Below, piece by piece: positions 1-28,799 of a stretch of 64,000 nt of DNA. Position 1 is the first letter of the stretch, and each line of letters begins with the position of its first letter. Location of the stretch: assembly GCF_049306965.1 (NCBI RefSeq), contig NC_133182.1:30208501-30272500 (forward strand), given 5' to 3'. This DNA comes from Danio rerio (Eukaryota > Chordata > Actinopteri > Cypriniformes > Danionidae). A program made the translations under genes and the position numbers. The notes under the pieces were generated by a model. That model was not told the DNA's origin. It was given only the letters and a program-made list of their open reading frames with translations, and made no database searches.

Positions 1-1097
1 TTAACACAAGAGATAACAATTAAATTGAAATTAGTGATCAAAAAATGTGTTTCTCCTCTTACTATCTTTTTAGTTGCTGATTATTAGAACAAGAATTCAA
101 AACTGAAGTGTACTTCCTTATATTTTTTGAATGCTGACTAAAACCGAAGACCGTAGTTCCTTTCTATGGTTGGTTGAGAGAAGAGAGCACATGAAAGCAG
201 ACCTTTACTGTTTACTTAAACTCTGCTCTGTTTAAAACAGCATCGACCTTTTGGATCAAAGACTCGGACAGTGAATACCTTGCATGTCCTATCAAAGAAT
301 CGTTTGATGTTTATGCAGTTTAGTCAAGATGCAAGTTCTAGTGTTTTGTAGTTAGTATTTGGTTGGGAGTCAACAATTGATAACCGGTTCTCCATTTGGT
401 TCATTGTATCAGAGGAAGACTGTTCTTCTCACTATGTCACACCTCAGGACAGTTAAAGATCCTTTTATGTGTAAATAACCGAGAACATGAGCTCCATATT
501 GTTGAGCTTATTATGAGGTCAGCAGTTTCAGTAGAATTTAACTAATATAGATGGCCTTACTTCAATTTTTTGGCCCAAGGTCTGGCTCTACAAAGAATTG
601 TAAAAGAAACCAATGCTGTGCTGCTCTTTTCCAGTTAGTGTCATAAAAGTATTAGGCCTAGAGGAACGAGGCCAGACAGCTTGTAAATTTTATTGCAAAT
701 ATCAGAGATCTTTTTGAAGTTAAAGATAAGGCGTTGACCTCTATATCCTTCTTTAGATGGTCTACTTTACGATATAGTGCATTGTAAATTATCTTATACT
801 GACAAGAAAACATTACCAATTAAGAGTGAAGAGCGAATCGAATATTTACTGCTGTTAAAAAGAGTTACGTAACGTTTAATTTATTTCTAGAGTACAAGGT
901 TGAGAGGTCATATCATTAATCCCTCTATCAAGTCTTCCTCTCTTGAGATCAGGCACTAAATCAGATCATATCAACATCAATGGAAGGTAGTTCATAAACA
1001 AAAGTTCTTTCCCTGTAAGATTTAAAGAGTCAAAAGTTTTATGTGTATGTATTAATGGTTATTGGTCAATAAACAGACATCCAATGTTGCTACCTGC
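1..1097. other. Unassigned AT-rich sequence
   Basis: I see no coding exon, RNA gene or recognisable repeat boundary here. It lies upstream of the first visible sema4b exon and could contain non-coding upstream exons or regulatory DNA, but nothing in the bases identifies them. Confidence 0.4.
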
Positions 1098-1877
1098 TAG
1101 GGCTGTGCGATTAATTTAAATCGAATCCCAATAGCAATTTGAAACGTTGCGATTAGCTTATCGCAAGAGGCTGCGGTATGAAATATATATTATTTATTTT
1201 TTCCCACTCAGAGCAAATGTGTGACTGCCGTCTGTGTGTGACAGTCTTTCTAGCCAATCGAGTGAGCACACTTTCGTTTTGCCCAATTACAATTGCGTAA
1301 CCGAACTATGCAGAATGCCTACAAAAAACACACAAAAAGGAAAGTGCAGACTAGTAGGATGATGGTGTCTGCGGGTTCAGAAGCATTAATAGACAAATAT
1401 CAATGGAAATCAGGACATCAGTAATATGGGAATATTTTGGTTTCAAAGTCACGAAAAATAAAAGTTTAATGTTTTGATAATTTCATGTGTATTTCGCGTG
1501 CATTCATGGCTCAGGATGCATGTTTTTGCGTCATCTGTATTGACTGACTGTCATGTAACATACTATAAAAATATCAAGTGTCATTTCATTTTCATAGGAC
1601 AGTTATATATAGATGCAGAATTTCAAAACTGTATTGGATATTATGTGATTCAATGCGACTACATGCATGACTCTTCGGAGAGCTTACAACCTACTAATTA
1701 TGTATTTCTTTAAGAACATGTTAACAAATTTACTCGTTAACACTCGCTGCATTTAAACAGTAAGAAGCTACAATAGATTATTGAGCTGTAGCTTGATTAA
1801 ATCGCAAATCAAATCGAAATCGCATCAGCTGTCAAAATAATCGCAATTGGATATTTTCCCCAAATCGCACAGCCCTA
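1098..1877. mobile_element. Non-autonomous hAT-type DNA transposon (MITE)
   Basis: The 780-bp element starts with tagggctgtgcgatt and ends with its exact reverse complement aatcgcacagcccta. It is flanked by a perfect 8-bp direct repeat, ctacctgc, at 1090-1097 and 1878-1885. Terminal inverted repeats with an 8-bp target duplication are typical of the hAT superfamily. No transposase reading frame is present, so it must have been moved in trans. The perfect target duplication suggests a fairly recent insertion. Confidence 0.88.
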
Positions 1878-1964
1878 CTACCTGCTATAAAAATGGATTT
1901 TAAGTACATTAAAAGATAAAAAGAGTATAAATATGACAATTGAGCAAACTATCTACTTTAATGG

Positions 1965-2195
1965 AATAGTTTACCAAAACAATGTCTGATCCACTTTATT
2001 ACTCCACTTGCTTCAAACCTGTTAAAGTTTCTTTCTTCTGTCGAACTCAAAAGAGAATTGCAACCTGCTAGCCGTTATCTTCTTTTGTGTTCGTCAGACA
2101 GTAAATAAATAGAAATAAATAGAAACTCAGGTTTGCAACCATTAACGGTGAGTAAAAATGCATTTTTAGAGTGAACTGTCCTTTTAATCTCCTTT
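1965..2195. mobile_element. Degraded palindromic MITE remnant
   Basis: Phrases such as gtttctttcttctgt, gtgagtaaaaatg and gtgaactgtccttttaa match the arms of a palindromic element common in cyprinid genomes. Better copies lie at 45370-45605, 50345-50612 and 58706-59033. The boundaries here are approximate. Confidence 0.45.
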
Positions 2196-2499
2196 TTTTG
2201 TAACATACTTGAGGAAAAGCTGTGTATACTTTCTGGTTTTCGGTTAGTTCATATCAGTGTAAACTGCATGTTTTATTTTTACCTCGGTCTTTAATCATTT
2301 AGAAGTGCCTGTCTTCCAAATGTGACTCTTGAGTCTTCGCAGCAGTCACAGGGCAGTTCTGTCTGCAGGATTCATGTGTGCTTGTGTACATCTTGTCCTT
2401 GAGAATGATAGCAGAAGTAGACACATTTTGTTACATCTATACTTTTAAGATTTTATATGTGTACATCTGTTTGATTATCTAAAAAAAAATTATTTATGG

Positions 2500-3058
2500 T
2501 TTGATGCCACCTCACAGTCCAAAAACATGCGGTATAGGTGAGTTTAATAAACAAAAATGGCCCTAGTGCATGTGTGTTCATTACAGAATGTATGGGTGTT
2601 TCTCATTACTGGGTTGCAGCTGGAAGGGCATCCGCTGCGTAAAACATATGAATGTTTATTTTTAAATGATATTAGAGAACTTTTTTATTCAGGAAATATT
2701 TTAAGTGAAACGTTTGAAAGGGTGCCTACCTGAACAATTTTAGAATATGTATCTTTGAACAAACTAAAACACTTTATTATGACTGTTTTCAGTGTTGTTG
2801 CTATTTGTTTGTTTTTGTTGTTCTTGTTTATTTTTTACAATGTATGTTTGTTAAGAAACTGATATGATTCAATAGTTATATATTGTATAATTAGTAGATG
2901 TTTTGCCATGAATATAGCCAATGCTGCTGATATTGCATTAAAGCCAAAATAAAGTAAAATAAAGCGCAAAACGTGCTGGAATAGTTGGCAGTTCATTCCA
3001 GTGTGGAAACCTCTGATAAAACAAAGGGACTAAGCTGAAAAAAAATGAATGAATGGAT
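2500..3058 (+). mobile_element. DANA-type SINE split by a 0.3-kb insertion
   Basis: The part 2500-2645 matches the DANA body (cacagtccaaaaacatgcgg, ggttgcagctggaagggcat, ccgctgcgtaaaac). The 3' part resumes at about 2973 (ggcagttcattccagtgtgg, aaagggactaagctgaaaa) and ends in an (atga)n tail. The block 2646-2972 between them is foreign to the SINE. It is bounded by gcgtaaaac at 2637-2645 and gcgcaaaac at 2964-2972, which looks like a slightly diverged target duplication. The tRNA-like head is missing or unrecognisable. Confidence 0.75.
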
Positions 3059-3842
3059 GCTCATGACCAAATAGTCACCCCATCTTTTTGACTGTTACTC
3101 ACTGGCAGTACATATTCGGTGTAGTTTGGTGATTTTATTTTCTCCACCTTAAAACAAATAAATGATAAAGATAATAATAATATAAATATAAATCAATAAC
3201 ATAAGCATAATTAGGATGGTATTTTTTTTATTTCATTTGTGTATTATGCTTGAGGCTACAAAGACTACGCAACCTTTCTGTTTTCAGGACAAACCACTCT
3301 TAAAAGCCGATCAGGCCAAAAGGGAGGAGCTGTTGCATTTCCAAATACTGTTTGGATAATGTCATGCAGAGGAGGACATCAAATTCACACACAAATAACT
3401 CTGAAACATGTGCTCTGAATGTTGAGATTACCCACCTTTGAACTGTGAATCTGTTTATTTTATCATGGGTCTTCATTTCAGGCTTTGTTATTATCTGAGA
3501 GTGTATAACTCCTGGTTATTATGCTCTCATAGGGAAAAATCATTTAGTCTGTTGGTCTCTGATTATTCATTTGACTAAATGTGCCTCTGTTTTTTCCTCG
3601 GCAGATTCCAGACAATTCAATAGGAGTTTCCAGTCACTAACAGTTGGAATGTGACGTGTAAAATAAGTGTTTTCCAACCAGGATCTAATATCAGTTCCCC
3701 CTTGATCTCTATGTGGAACTGGTTCCAGTATGGCCTTGCAGTATGACCCCAAATATCCCTAAAAGAGTCAAAGACGAGCTGTAAACGTCACATCTGAATA
3801 CCAAAGATACTTGGAACAATCTTCAATCGCAAAGCGGTAACC
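3059..3842 (+). other. Region upstream of the sema4b start codon
   Basis: No repeat or separate gene is evident. An in-frame TGA at 3795-3797 precedes the ATG at 3843, so the protein cannot begin further upstream in this exon. Part of this stretch is presumably 5' UTR or promoter. I cannot place the transcription start. Confidence 0.35.
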
Positions 3843-21785
<17,943 letters not shown>

Positions 21786-22375
21786 AATACTGCATATACA
21801 GACTGAAACTCTTAATGTTCACTCGGTACAGTCAATGGGCAGCTTTTGTAAAGACTAATCATACTGAGCCTGAGGAAAAAGAGATGGGACATGCTCGGTT
21901 TGTGTATTGCCACATTTTAGTTGTTGGAGACAACGCCCTGAAATCTACTCTCACATCTTACAACTTTTAAATGTTATGACACAGTTTATTGTGTTGATAT
22001 AAAAAAAAAGACAGTTAAAATATTTGTGATGTGGACGAGACTAGAGCAGATCGATGTACAGGAAAGGTGGGCAATGGGCTTTGTGTTGTATGACTGCTAC
22101 TGGTGCTATAATCACTGCCAAGACAAAGAGTGATGAAGCTTCACTCAAGGTGGAAAAAACAGCTTTAAATGACTATTTGTGTTCCTAATGTTTAATGAGG
22201 GTACTTTCATCTTAAAAGTTGACTGTGACGGTGAATATCAGGCAGTTCAAACCGGACACGCTATTAGTGCTACAGAGTTTGGGTACTTTTTAAAATGTAT
22301 TCCTTTGTTTTGGTCAGTTGTTAATTTCTTAAGCTTTGATTTCTTTTGGTTTTCTTTTGTCAGATGTGTTCATTT
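21786..22375 (+). other. sema4b: Probable sema4b 3' UTR
   Basis: This unique sequence follows the TAA at 21783-21785 directly. No clear polyadenylation signal is seen before the repeat cluster that starts near 22376, so the true UTR end is unknown and may lie beyond those repeats. Confidence 0.55.
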
Positions 22376-22497
22376 AAAGCGATAGTTCACACAAAAATAA
22401 ATCTGTCATCATTCACTCGCTTGTGAAAACTGTTTGTTTCTACTGTTGAACACAAAAGAAGATACTTTGAAGAATGCTGTTTGATGAAAAACATTAA

Positions 22498-23194
22498 CTA
22501 TGTTTCCATCTAAAGATGCAAATTAAATGTATTCTCAAAACTGGAATATCGCATAAAAGATGTGCAAATGAAGCAGCGTTTCCACCCAATGAGTCAAAGT
22601 GAACTAAACCGTCACTTCCTGATTAACTGGCGCCAGTTATTAAAAGTAAAAACGGAATTTGGTGTGGTAGAAGCTGCGTCAATCTTTTCTTTATTTAATA
22701 AAGGACTTGCGCCTCAGAAGACAGTTTGCCGACACCCAATGAACGCGTGGTGGTGTTTGAAGGCGTCAGACACAGAGCACAGATGCTCTTGACAGTCCCC
22801 TGGAGGTAACTAATAATATAATAACACTAATACTGAAACGGTAAGGTGTTTTAGAATAACTAAAACAACAGTTCAGATAGTTTACAATGTGCTCAGCCTG
22901 CTGGTTTGCCCATTCACACACACATTTATTATCACATGATCTCTTATAACAAAATCACATGACTTTTTTAAATGCGCATACTGGATTTTGTTCGGTAAAA
23001 GTGTTTCCATCATAGCTTATGTGCATCTTTTCTTATCGTATTCGAATAAAAAGTTTATCCTACTCAGTTATGCGCTTACATTTTTTAAATGAAAATTTTC
23101 AAAATTGTATCTTGGCATTTTCATCAACTGATGTTTTTTATTTTTTTTATTTGCATCTTAAAAATGCACATAAAATAGGTGGATGGAAACGTAG
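22498..23194. mobile_element. MITE with ctatgtttccatc terminal repeats, second copy
   Basis: The ends ctatgtttccatc and gtggatggaaacgtag form an inverted pair. The interior matches 4769-5439 (atgaagcagcgtttcca, ttaactggcgcca, ctcagcctgctggtttgccc). At 697 bp it is slightly longer than the other copy. It lies inside the palindromic MITE. Confidence 0.82.
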
Positions 23195-23335
23195 CTATTG
23201 ACTTCCAAAGTAATTTTTTTTTTCAAACTATAGAAGTCAATGGGTTCCATCAGTTACATTTTTCAAAATATTTGCATTTGTGTTCAACAGAAGAAAAAAA
23301 AACTCAGTAAGTAAATGGTGAGATCATTTTCATTT

Positions 23336-23905
23336 TTGTTTTATATCTGAGGAATTTCACTATGATCGATGTAGGTTTTGCAATCGTTCCGGGTTTTGGC
23401 ACGAGCGCCCAGTGGGCTCTTTCCACATACAGATCTGTTTCTGGAGGAAAATTCAAGGTGTCCCGCAGCAGATGTTCTATGAACTCAACCATGAAGTTTC
23501 TCTCTGCATCTTCAGGCACGTTGTCTATCCTTAATATGTCTCTTCTTGATCTGCCTTCTTAATCCATCTGTTTGCTTTCCAATTGCGATTGTACTACGAT
23601 GATTTTCTGCATTGTTTCCTCCACATTTTGCATCCGGGTTTCAATTTCTTTAATATGTTCCTCTGCATGGCCGATTCTTTAAATAGTCTTATTTAATTCA
23701 GTCTTGATTTCATCCAAATGGCTGTTGTTTTCCTTCCAAAAGTTTTGAATTTCCTCCAGGATTCATTCCAGGTTGATCTGCGTGTTATCTGGGTTACTAG
23801 GCTATTGCCGATTAGCATTGTCTTGCTGTGCTAACGCATGTGTTCCAGTGGCCCCCTACTTTCTGCCATTCCCTCAGTCGCCTGAACCGGAAGCGTCATT
23901 TTGAT
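23336..23905 (-). mobile_element. LINE-1-like ORF1 fragment
   Basis: The minus strand encodes a coiled-coil-like stretch with repeated Glu, Lys and Gln, then a decayed GRSRR-ILRIDNVPED motif. It continues as NFMVEFIEHLLRD and ALVPKPG--KPTSIIVKFLRY, which resemble the RNA-binding domain of L1 ORF1 proteins. Several in-frame stops are present in the upstream half and no ORF2 follows. This is a 5' portion, not the usual 3' remnant of a LINE. Confidence 0.7.
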
Positions 23906-23935
23906 TTTTGGATGAACTATCCCTTTAAGTAAAGT

Positions 23936-25290
23936 GCCTGGTGTTAAGTCATGATATCAATAAGTCATGATATGATAATGGTACGAAAAAACAGACATTT
24001 TCTTTTAGATAAATTGTAGCAAGTATGCACGACCAGTAAGAAATCATGTTTCCTAATACATTTGAATGTGTATTTGAGGAGTTATATGGAAATGTAAAGC
24101 ACAAATATGAGATTTTGCCTGAGTACACACACATTGTTGGTTGTTTATTTTTTTGGTACAGCATATAGTGCAGTGGATGGAGTCTAAACAGCAAGAAAGT
24201 CGGTCTTACAGTACTATAATACAATCAAAGTTGAACCACTGTCAACCTACACAATGTGGGTAAAAATGAAACATGGTGGTTTACACATGTCTGATTTTGG
24301 TTTCAATTTACAAATTATGTATAGAAAAAAGAAGAATATTGCAGCAAATATGCATTTCAAATATATTTAAATATAAAAAGTGATAATGACAATTTGGGGA
24401 CACTAATGTGTCATGCAGATTTCAAACACACCCATGCACTAACTTCACTATACTAGACTTCCATTTCACCAGGACAACTCTTTTTAATCCAAATGAACCG
24501 CGACATGTTTGATGTTGTTTAATCAAGTGTTACATTCCACTGTTTTCAGCTTGTGTGTGTGTGGTTTGAATGAAAAATGTAAAGTAGATTGTGATCTCTT
24601 TTTTATATGCTTTGACACTGTTTTGCTGTTGTTTTACATTGTACATTCACGCACTTTAAACTTTTTGTACCAGTGTTTGTAAGCTGTAAATGAGGTAGGC
24701 CACTGTCAACATCCTGGTTTAGTCATCAAAGCCTTGTAGCTACATTAAGGAAGAGATAAGTGTCTTCACTGTTGGACATGCAAAATTAAATTTTGCAATA
24801 TACAAAAGTCACTGTCTAAGAATCTTGTATTTTGTATAGCTTATTTTATTTTTTGTGGATCAAATTTTATGAGAATTGCTCACAAGACAAATTCCCAACT
24901 GTGAAATTAAACAAACCATTCATTTTATTAGTTGAGCCATTTTATTAATAGTTAATTTCATTCTGCAACTGTGGAAATTTAAACACTTCTTATGAGTGAT
25001 GTAGTATTACATAATACTTTACTAATACATTTATTATTATGAATAAAATCTAAAAATAACAAAATGTGATTCCAATCATATCATAACAAAGCTTTTGAAG
25101 GTTAAAATAATTTCCCTGCTTATATATTTTTTTCACACAGCTTTAGAAAAATAGGAGACAACTAGATTTATTAAATATCTATTTTTTATCAATGTTAAAA
25201 TCATAATAATTTAAAAAAAAATAAAGAGGGAGAAAATTATACTCGCTCCAAGCTATTCAATATAACAAAAGCTTTTTATTTCAGATAAAT
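23936..25290. other. Unassigned AT-rich intergenic sequence
   Basis: No gene or defined repeat is recognised. It may contain the distal sema4b 3' UTR; AT-rich stretches near 24780-24900 could hold polyadenylation signals but none is decisive. Confidence 0.3.
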
Positions 25291-25559
25291 GCTGACGTGA
25301 CTAGATTTCTGACGTGGAAATATGACGACTTTCAAGTTCAAAAATTTAAATATTATAATAAAAAACGGCCACAATATTTATTTAGATATATGGGCCATCT
25401 ATTATTATACCCAACAATAATTAAGATATTTTCAGTGTTTATTACCATTTAACAAGAACTGCACTGTACATACAGCTCGTGCTGCGCTAATTGACTTAAC
25501 GCTGATATCAATTATTGTTTACATTTAAATGACCCTGTCACCACGGCAGCTTGAGATGG

Positions 25560-25688
25560 TTTAAAAATCCACACAACTGTCTATAAAGTAATCAATCCTG
25601 ATCATCGCGCTACAAAACTCTAAACAAATCTCCCTTTGACTGAGTTTTACCTGTTGGTCTACTTTGGGGAATTGTTTTGGAGTTCATG
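25560..25688 (+). promoter_or_regulatory. Conserved upstream region of the duplicated gene
   Basis: The stretch holds tttaaaaatccacacaactg, a possible TATA-like site, followed by sequence nearly identical in copy 2. Further up, ctgacgtggaaatatgacg (about 25310) contains a CRE-like TGACGT and is conserved in both copies. The assignment as promoter rests on position and conservation only. Confidence 0.4.
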
Positions 25689-26213
25689 ATGACGCTGAGG
25701 CGCTCGAGGAGGGCCAGGACTCTCCCTGCTCACCTGAGAGACTTCCAGCTGGAGCGCGTCTCTTCCGTTGAGGAGCGCGCAGCGGCGGCCAGGCCGGACA
25801 CTGACAGCTGCAAGTCGGACACTTCACTGGAGGACAAACACCTGAGGAACGCAGCTGTCCTTCCTGTCTTCCGCCCTGCAGCATCAGTCTCCTCAGTGGG
25901 TGAGTGTCCACAGGAAGAGCCGCTCTCCATCCACGGCCGGAGTGTGCAAGAATATCAGCACATCTTCCATAGTGTGATGGACTCAACGATGAAGAGACGC
26001 CGAGGCCGGTACAACCTTAAGTGGGGCTTGGAGATCAAGCAGCGGCTGTGGGAGAAGCTGGACCGGCCTGTACTGCTGGAGATCGTGCAGGCTGATGGAC
26101 GTGTGGTCATCACTGAGAGCAGGTCTGGGTCCAGCATCCCTCCTCGGATCATGGTGGACATCAGCAAAGAGCCGCTGCCCAAGGAGCCCCAAAGGAAGAA
26201 GCCCAGGCACTGA
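25689..26213 (+). CDS. Unrecognised intronless gene, copy 1 (174 aa)
   Basis: A single open frame of 174 residues starting MTLRRSRRARTLPAHL. An ATG one codon earlier (25686) exists here but is GTG in copy 2, so the shared ATG is preferred. The N-terminus is Arg-rich and the middle is low-complexity (Ser, Glu, Pro). Residues about 88-160 look folded: YQHIFHSVMDSTMKRRRGRY, WGLEIKQRLWEKL, then RVVITESRSG. The C-terminus is basic (RKKPRH), so a nuclear location is possible. I see no signal peptide, membrane helix or known catalytic motif. GC content is far above the flanks. I do not recognise the family. The protein of copy 2 differs at six positions. Confidence 0.65.
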   Translation: MTLRRSRRARTLPAHLRDFQLERVSSVEERAAAARPDTDSCKSDTSLEDKHLRNAAVLPVFRPAASVSSVGECPQEEPLSIHGRSVQEYQHIFHSVMDSTMKRRRGRYNLKWGLEIKQRLWEKLDRPVLLEIVQADGRVVITESRSGSSIPPRIMVDISKEPLPKEPQRKKPRH

Positions 26214-26757
26214 GTCACCATATAGTGCCAGATGAAGGATCAAGGGCACGTATGTACATATTGTATATATTGTATATAGTTCTACAATAAGTTTGCAACA
26301 CAACACATTTGACATTTCATTCAAGTTTTCATCACATTGCTGGAGGGTTTTGTGATTGTCAGTGCTCTTTTGGATGGTTTGCTGGATGTTGGCAGGCGTT
26401 TAGCAAGGTTTTCTAGGCGGTGTGTTGCGCATTGTTGGTCTCCTCTGAGTGGTTTTGGCACATTAGTGGTTGTTAGTGTTGGCTGTTGGGTTAGGGTAGG
26501 TTAGGGTCCCTCACACGGTTTGCAGCTTGACGTACTGTGAGGGCTTGTGTGCATCAGTGATGCTGAGAGCTATGCCACTGGTACTTCACAGTTACCGGTA
26601 GGGTCACCCATAGTGGACAGGTCTCAGCTGAGATGCCCGACCAAGACAAACCACCTGATTCTGGACAGTAGAAGATTGGCCTGATGCTCCAGACAGAAGA
26701 TGTCATCTGAATGACAGAAGAACTTCAAAATTATAGTTTCTCTGCAATATGACACAC

Positions 26758-26766
<9 letters not shown>

Positions 26767-26809
<43 letters not shown>

Positions 26810-26816
26810 GCACACA
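26767..26816. repeat. (TC)n(AC)n microsatellite
   Basis: A run of tc followed by ca repeats downstream of the copy 1 gene. The corresponding place in copy 2 has a different array (36880-36965). Confidence 0.95.
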
Positions 26817-27712
26817 AATAATTAAATATTTATTTGTAAAATATTTAATATTAATATTTAAAGATTTTTTTGTTGAAAAAACCCTTTTTAATGTCTTGAC
26901 ATTGGTGGTTTTCTTTTCACTAAATCACTTAAATAAAATGAATGGATTATTTCATTAAACATGTAATGCTTACGGCCCTGGGGAAGAATCAAATTAGTTG
27001 ACCACTTAAAAGTTATTATTGGTTATTCTGAATTGAATTCATGCAAAGTATTGCAGAAAAAATGTAAAATTGACTCAGAAATGACCACCAAAAGAAAATT
27101 TCAATTCATTATTGTGTGAAAAGAAGCAAGTAAACATTTACAAAATAATCCACAAAACAAAGAAATTCATACAGATTTAAATGCTGTTAACTATTCTTTT
27201 ATTTCAAAGAATAAAGTTTTTTGTATTCTATTGTATTTTAATATGAAGAATAATCCTCAAAATAAGAATCTAAAACTTCCAGTATGTGGTAGTAATGTCT
27301 TATGAGTGAGACTATTCCTCAAAATGAATCATTCAACAAAGAAGTAAACCGCTGTCTGGACTGATTAAAACATGGATTCATTCAGAAAGTAAACACAAAA
27401 GATCAGATTCAGGGTTTTAATTAAAGAATTATTATTGACCTAGATAATACTACATATTACTACTGACCTAGTTTTTTAAGTGAATGACACCCAGTGTTTT
27501 ATAATTACTGCAAAACATTTTAAAAATCCAGTTTCCAGTGTTAGATTAACATTTTTGTTAGAAATAATTGGAGATTAATTGGAATGAATTTAAGACACAT
27601 CAGAATAATCTCTAATATGATAATAAAATTAACATTCTCACTGAATTTCTCCACACGTAGATGCCCAAAGACATCTTCATGAAGAAACATTTTTCATGAT
27701 ACATTTTTTCAG

Positions 27713-27934
27713 AACAGCAACACAAATGCTCTTGTGCACAGGAAGAAGTTCCTCAGACAGGAAGTGGAGACCAGTACTTTGGGAAGCCCTGCTGCTGCTG
27801 CTGCTGCTGCTGCTGAGTTTCTTGAGCACCTGCAGTCTAGATAGCGGATCTCTGCTCACCTGCACTCAATGCAACACTGATGCAGCACCAGGTGGGTCCT
27901 CATTCACCATTACTATGTGCTGTTGACAAATAAA
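27713..27934 (+). other. Terminal-exon-like sequence with polyA signal
   Basis: A pyrimidine-rich tract and AG (27711-27712) precede 43 codons ending at TAG (27842-27844). The reading includes NALVHRKKFLRQEVETS, an eight-alanine run from (GCT)n, and EFLEHLQSR. An AATAAA follows at 27929-27934. This resembles a last coding exon with a short 3' UTR, but I see no upstream exons and do not recognise the protein. It lies just outside the duplicated unit. Confidence 0.3.
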
Positions 27935-28629
27935 ATCTTTTGGTTATCTTTGGATGAGGCCTGTTTCACACAGACTACTGCACGGCTTTCCTTGTAACAG
28001 AGAGATATATATATATATATGTTTGTCTATCTACACACACAGTGGGTATGGAAAGTATTCAGACCCCCTTAAATTTTTCACTCTGTTATATTGCAGCCAT
28101 TTGCTAAAATCATTTAAGTTAATTTTTTTCCTCAATGTACAAACAGTGCCCCATATTGACAGAAAAAAGACAAAATTGATGATGTTTTATCATCAACACA
28201 CTCAGATTTATAGTATTACAAATTTATAAAAAAGAAAAACTGAAATATCACAAGTTCATAAGTATTCAGACCCTTTGCTCAGTATTATTTGAAGCACTCT
28301 TGATCTAATACAGCCATGAGTCATTATGGGAAAGATGAAATAATGTGTTTATCACATCTGAATTTGGGGATCCTCTGCCATTCCTTCTTGCAGATCCTCT
28401 CCAGTTCTGTCAGGTTGGATGGTAAACGTTGGTGAACAGTCATTTGTAGGTTTCTCCAGAGATGCTCAATTGGGTTTAAGTCGGGGCTCTGGCTGAGCCA
28501 TTCTAGGACAGTCACAAAGTTGTTGTGAAGCCACTCCTTCGTTGTTTTAGCTGTGTGCTTAGGGTCATTGTCTTGTTCGAGAGGTAAACCTTCAGCCCAG
28601 TCTGTGGTCCTGAGCACTCTGGAGGTTTT

Positions 28630-28760
28630 CGTCTACATTCTCAGAAATAAAAGGTACACAAGCTGTCACTGGGGTGTTACCTTTTCAAAAGGTTAAAATT
28701 TGTACCTAAAAGGTCCATATTGATACCTCAAGGGTGCATGTTAGTATCTAAATAGTACAA
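28630..28760 (+). mobile_element. Fragment of a dispersed repeat next to the L2
   Basis: The phrases aaaaggtacacaagctgtca, ttaccttttcaaaaggtt and gtacctaaaaggtcc match a repeat often seen in zebrafish. The boundaries with the Tc1 half and the LINE are not sharp. Confidence 0.45.
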
Positions 28761-28799
28761 AAGGGTTCGCTAAGTATTTGTCTCTCCTACATAGGGTGA

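Larger units (their letters stand above)
22376..23935. mobile_element. Palindromic MITE interrupted by two other elements
   Basis: The left arm is 22376-22497 (gttgaacacaaaagaagata). The middle resumes at 23195-23335 (attgacttccaaagt, gaagtcaatggg, gtgttcaacagaagaaa). The far end, ggatgaactatccctttaa, lies at about 23912-23930. The gaps are filled by a MITE (22498-23194) and an L1 fragment (23336-23905). The order shows that the palindrome was there first. Confidence 0.72.
25291..27700 (+). repeat. Duplicated unit, copy 1
   Basis: Aligns along its length with 35396-37775 at high identity. The match starts near gtgactagatttctgacgtg, about 400 bp before the coding region, and ends near gcccaaagacatctt, about 1.5 kb after it. 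Differences are scattered substitutions plus small indels and different microsatellites. The unit carries the gene at 25689-26213. Confidence 0.88.

Noticed and set aside
25684-26324. Minus-strand frames of 66-113 codons opposite the orphan gene
   Set aside because: They are shadows of the GC-rich plus-strand gene. They also occur in copy 2, but with composition expected from the opposite strand of a real frame.
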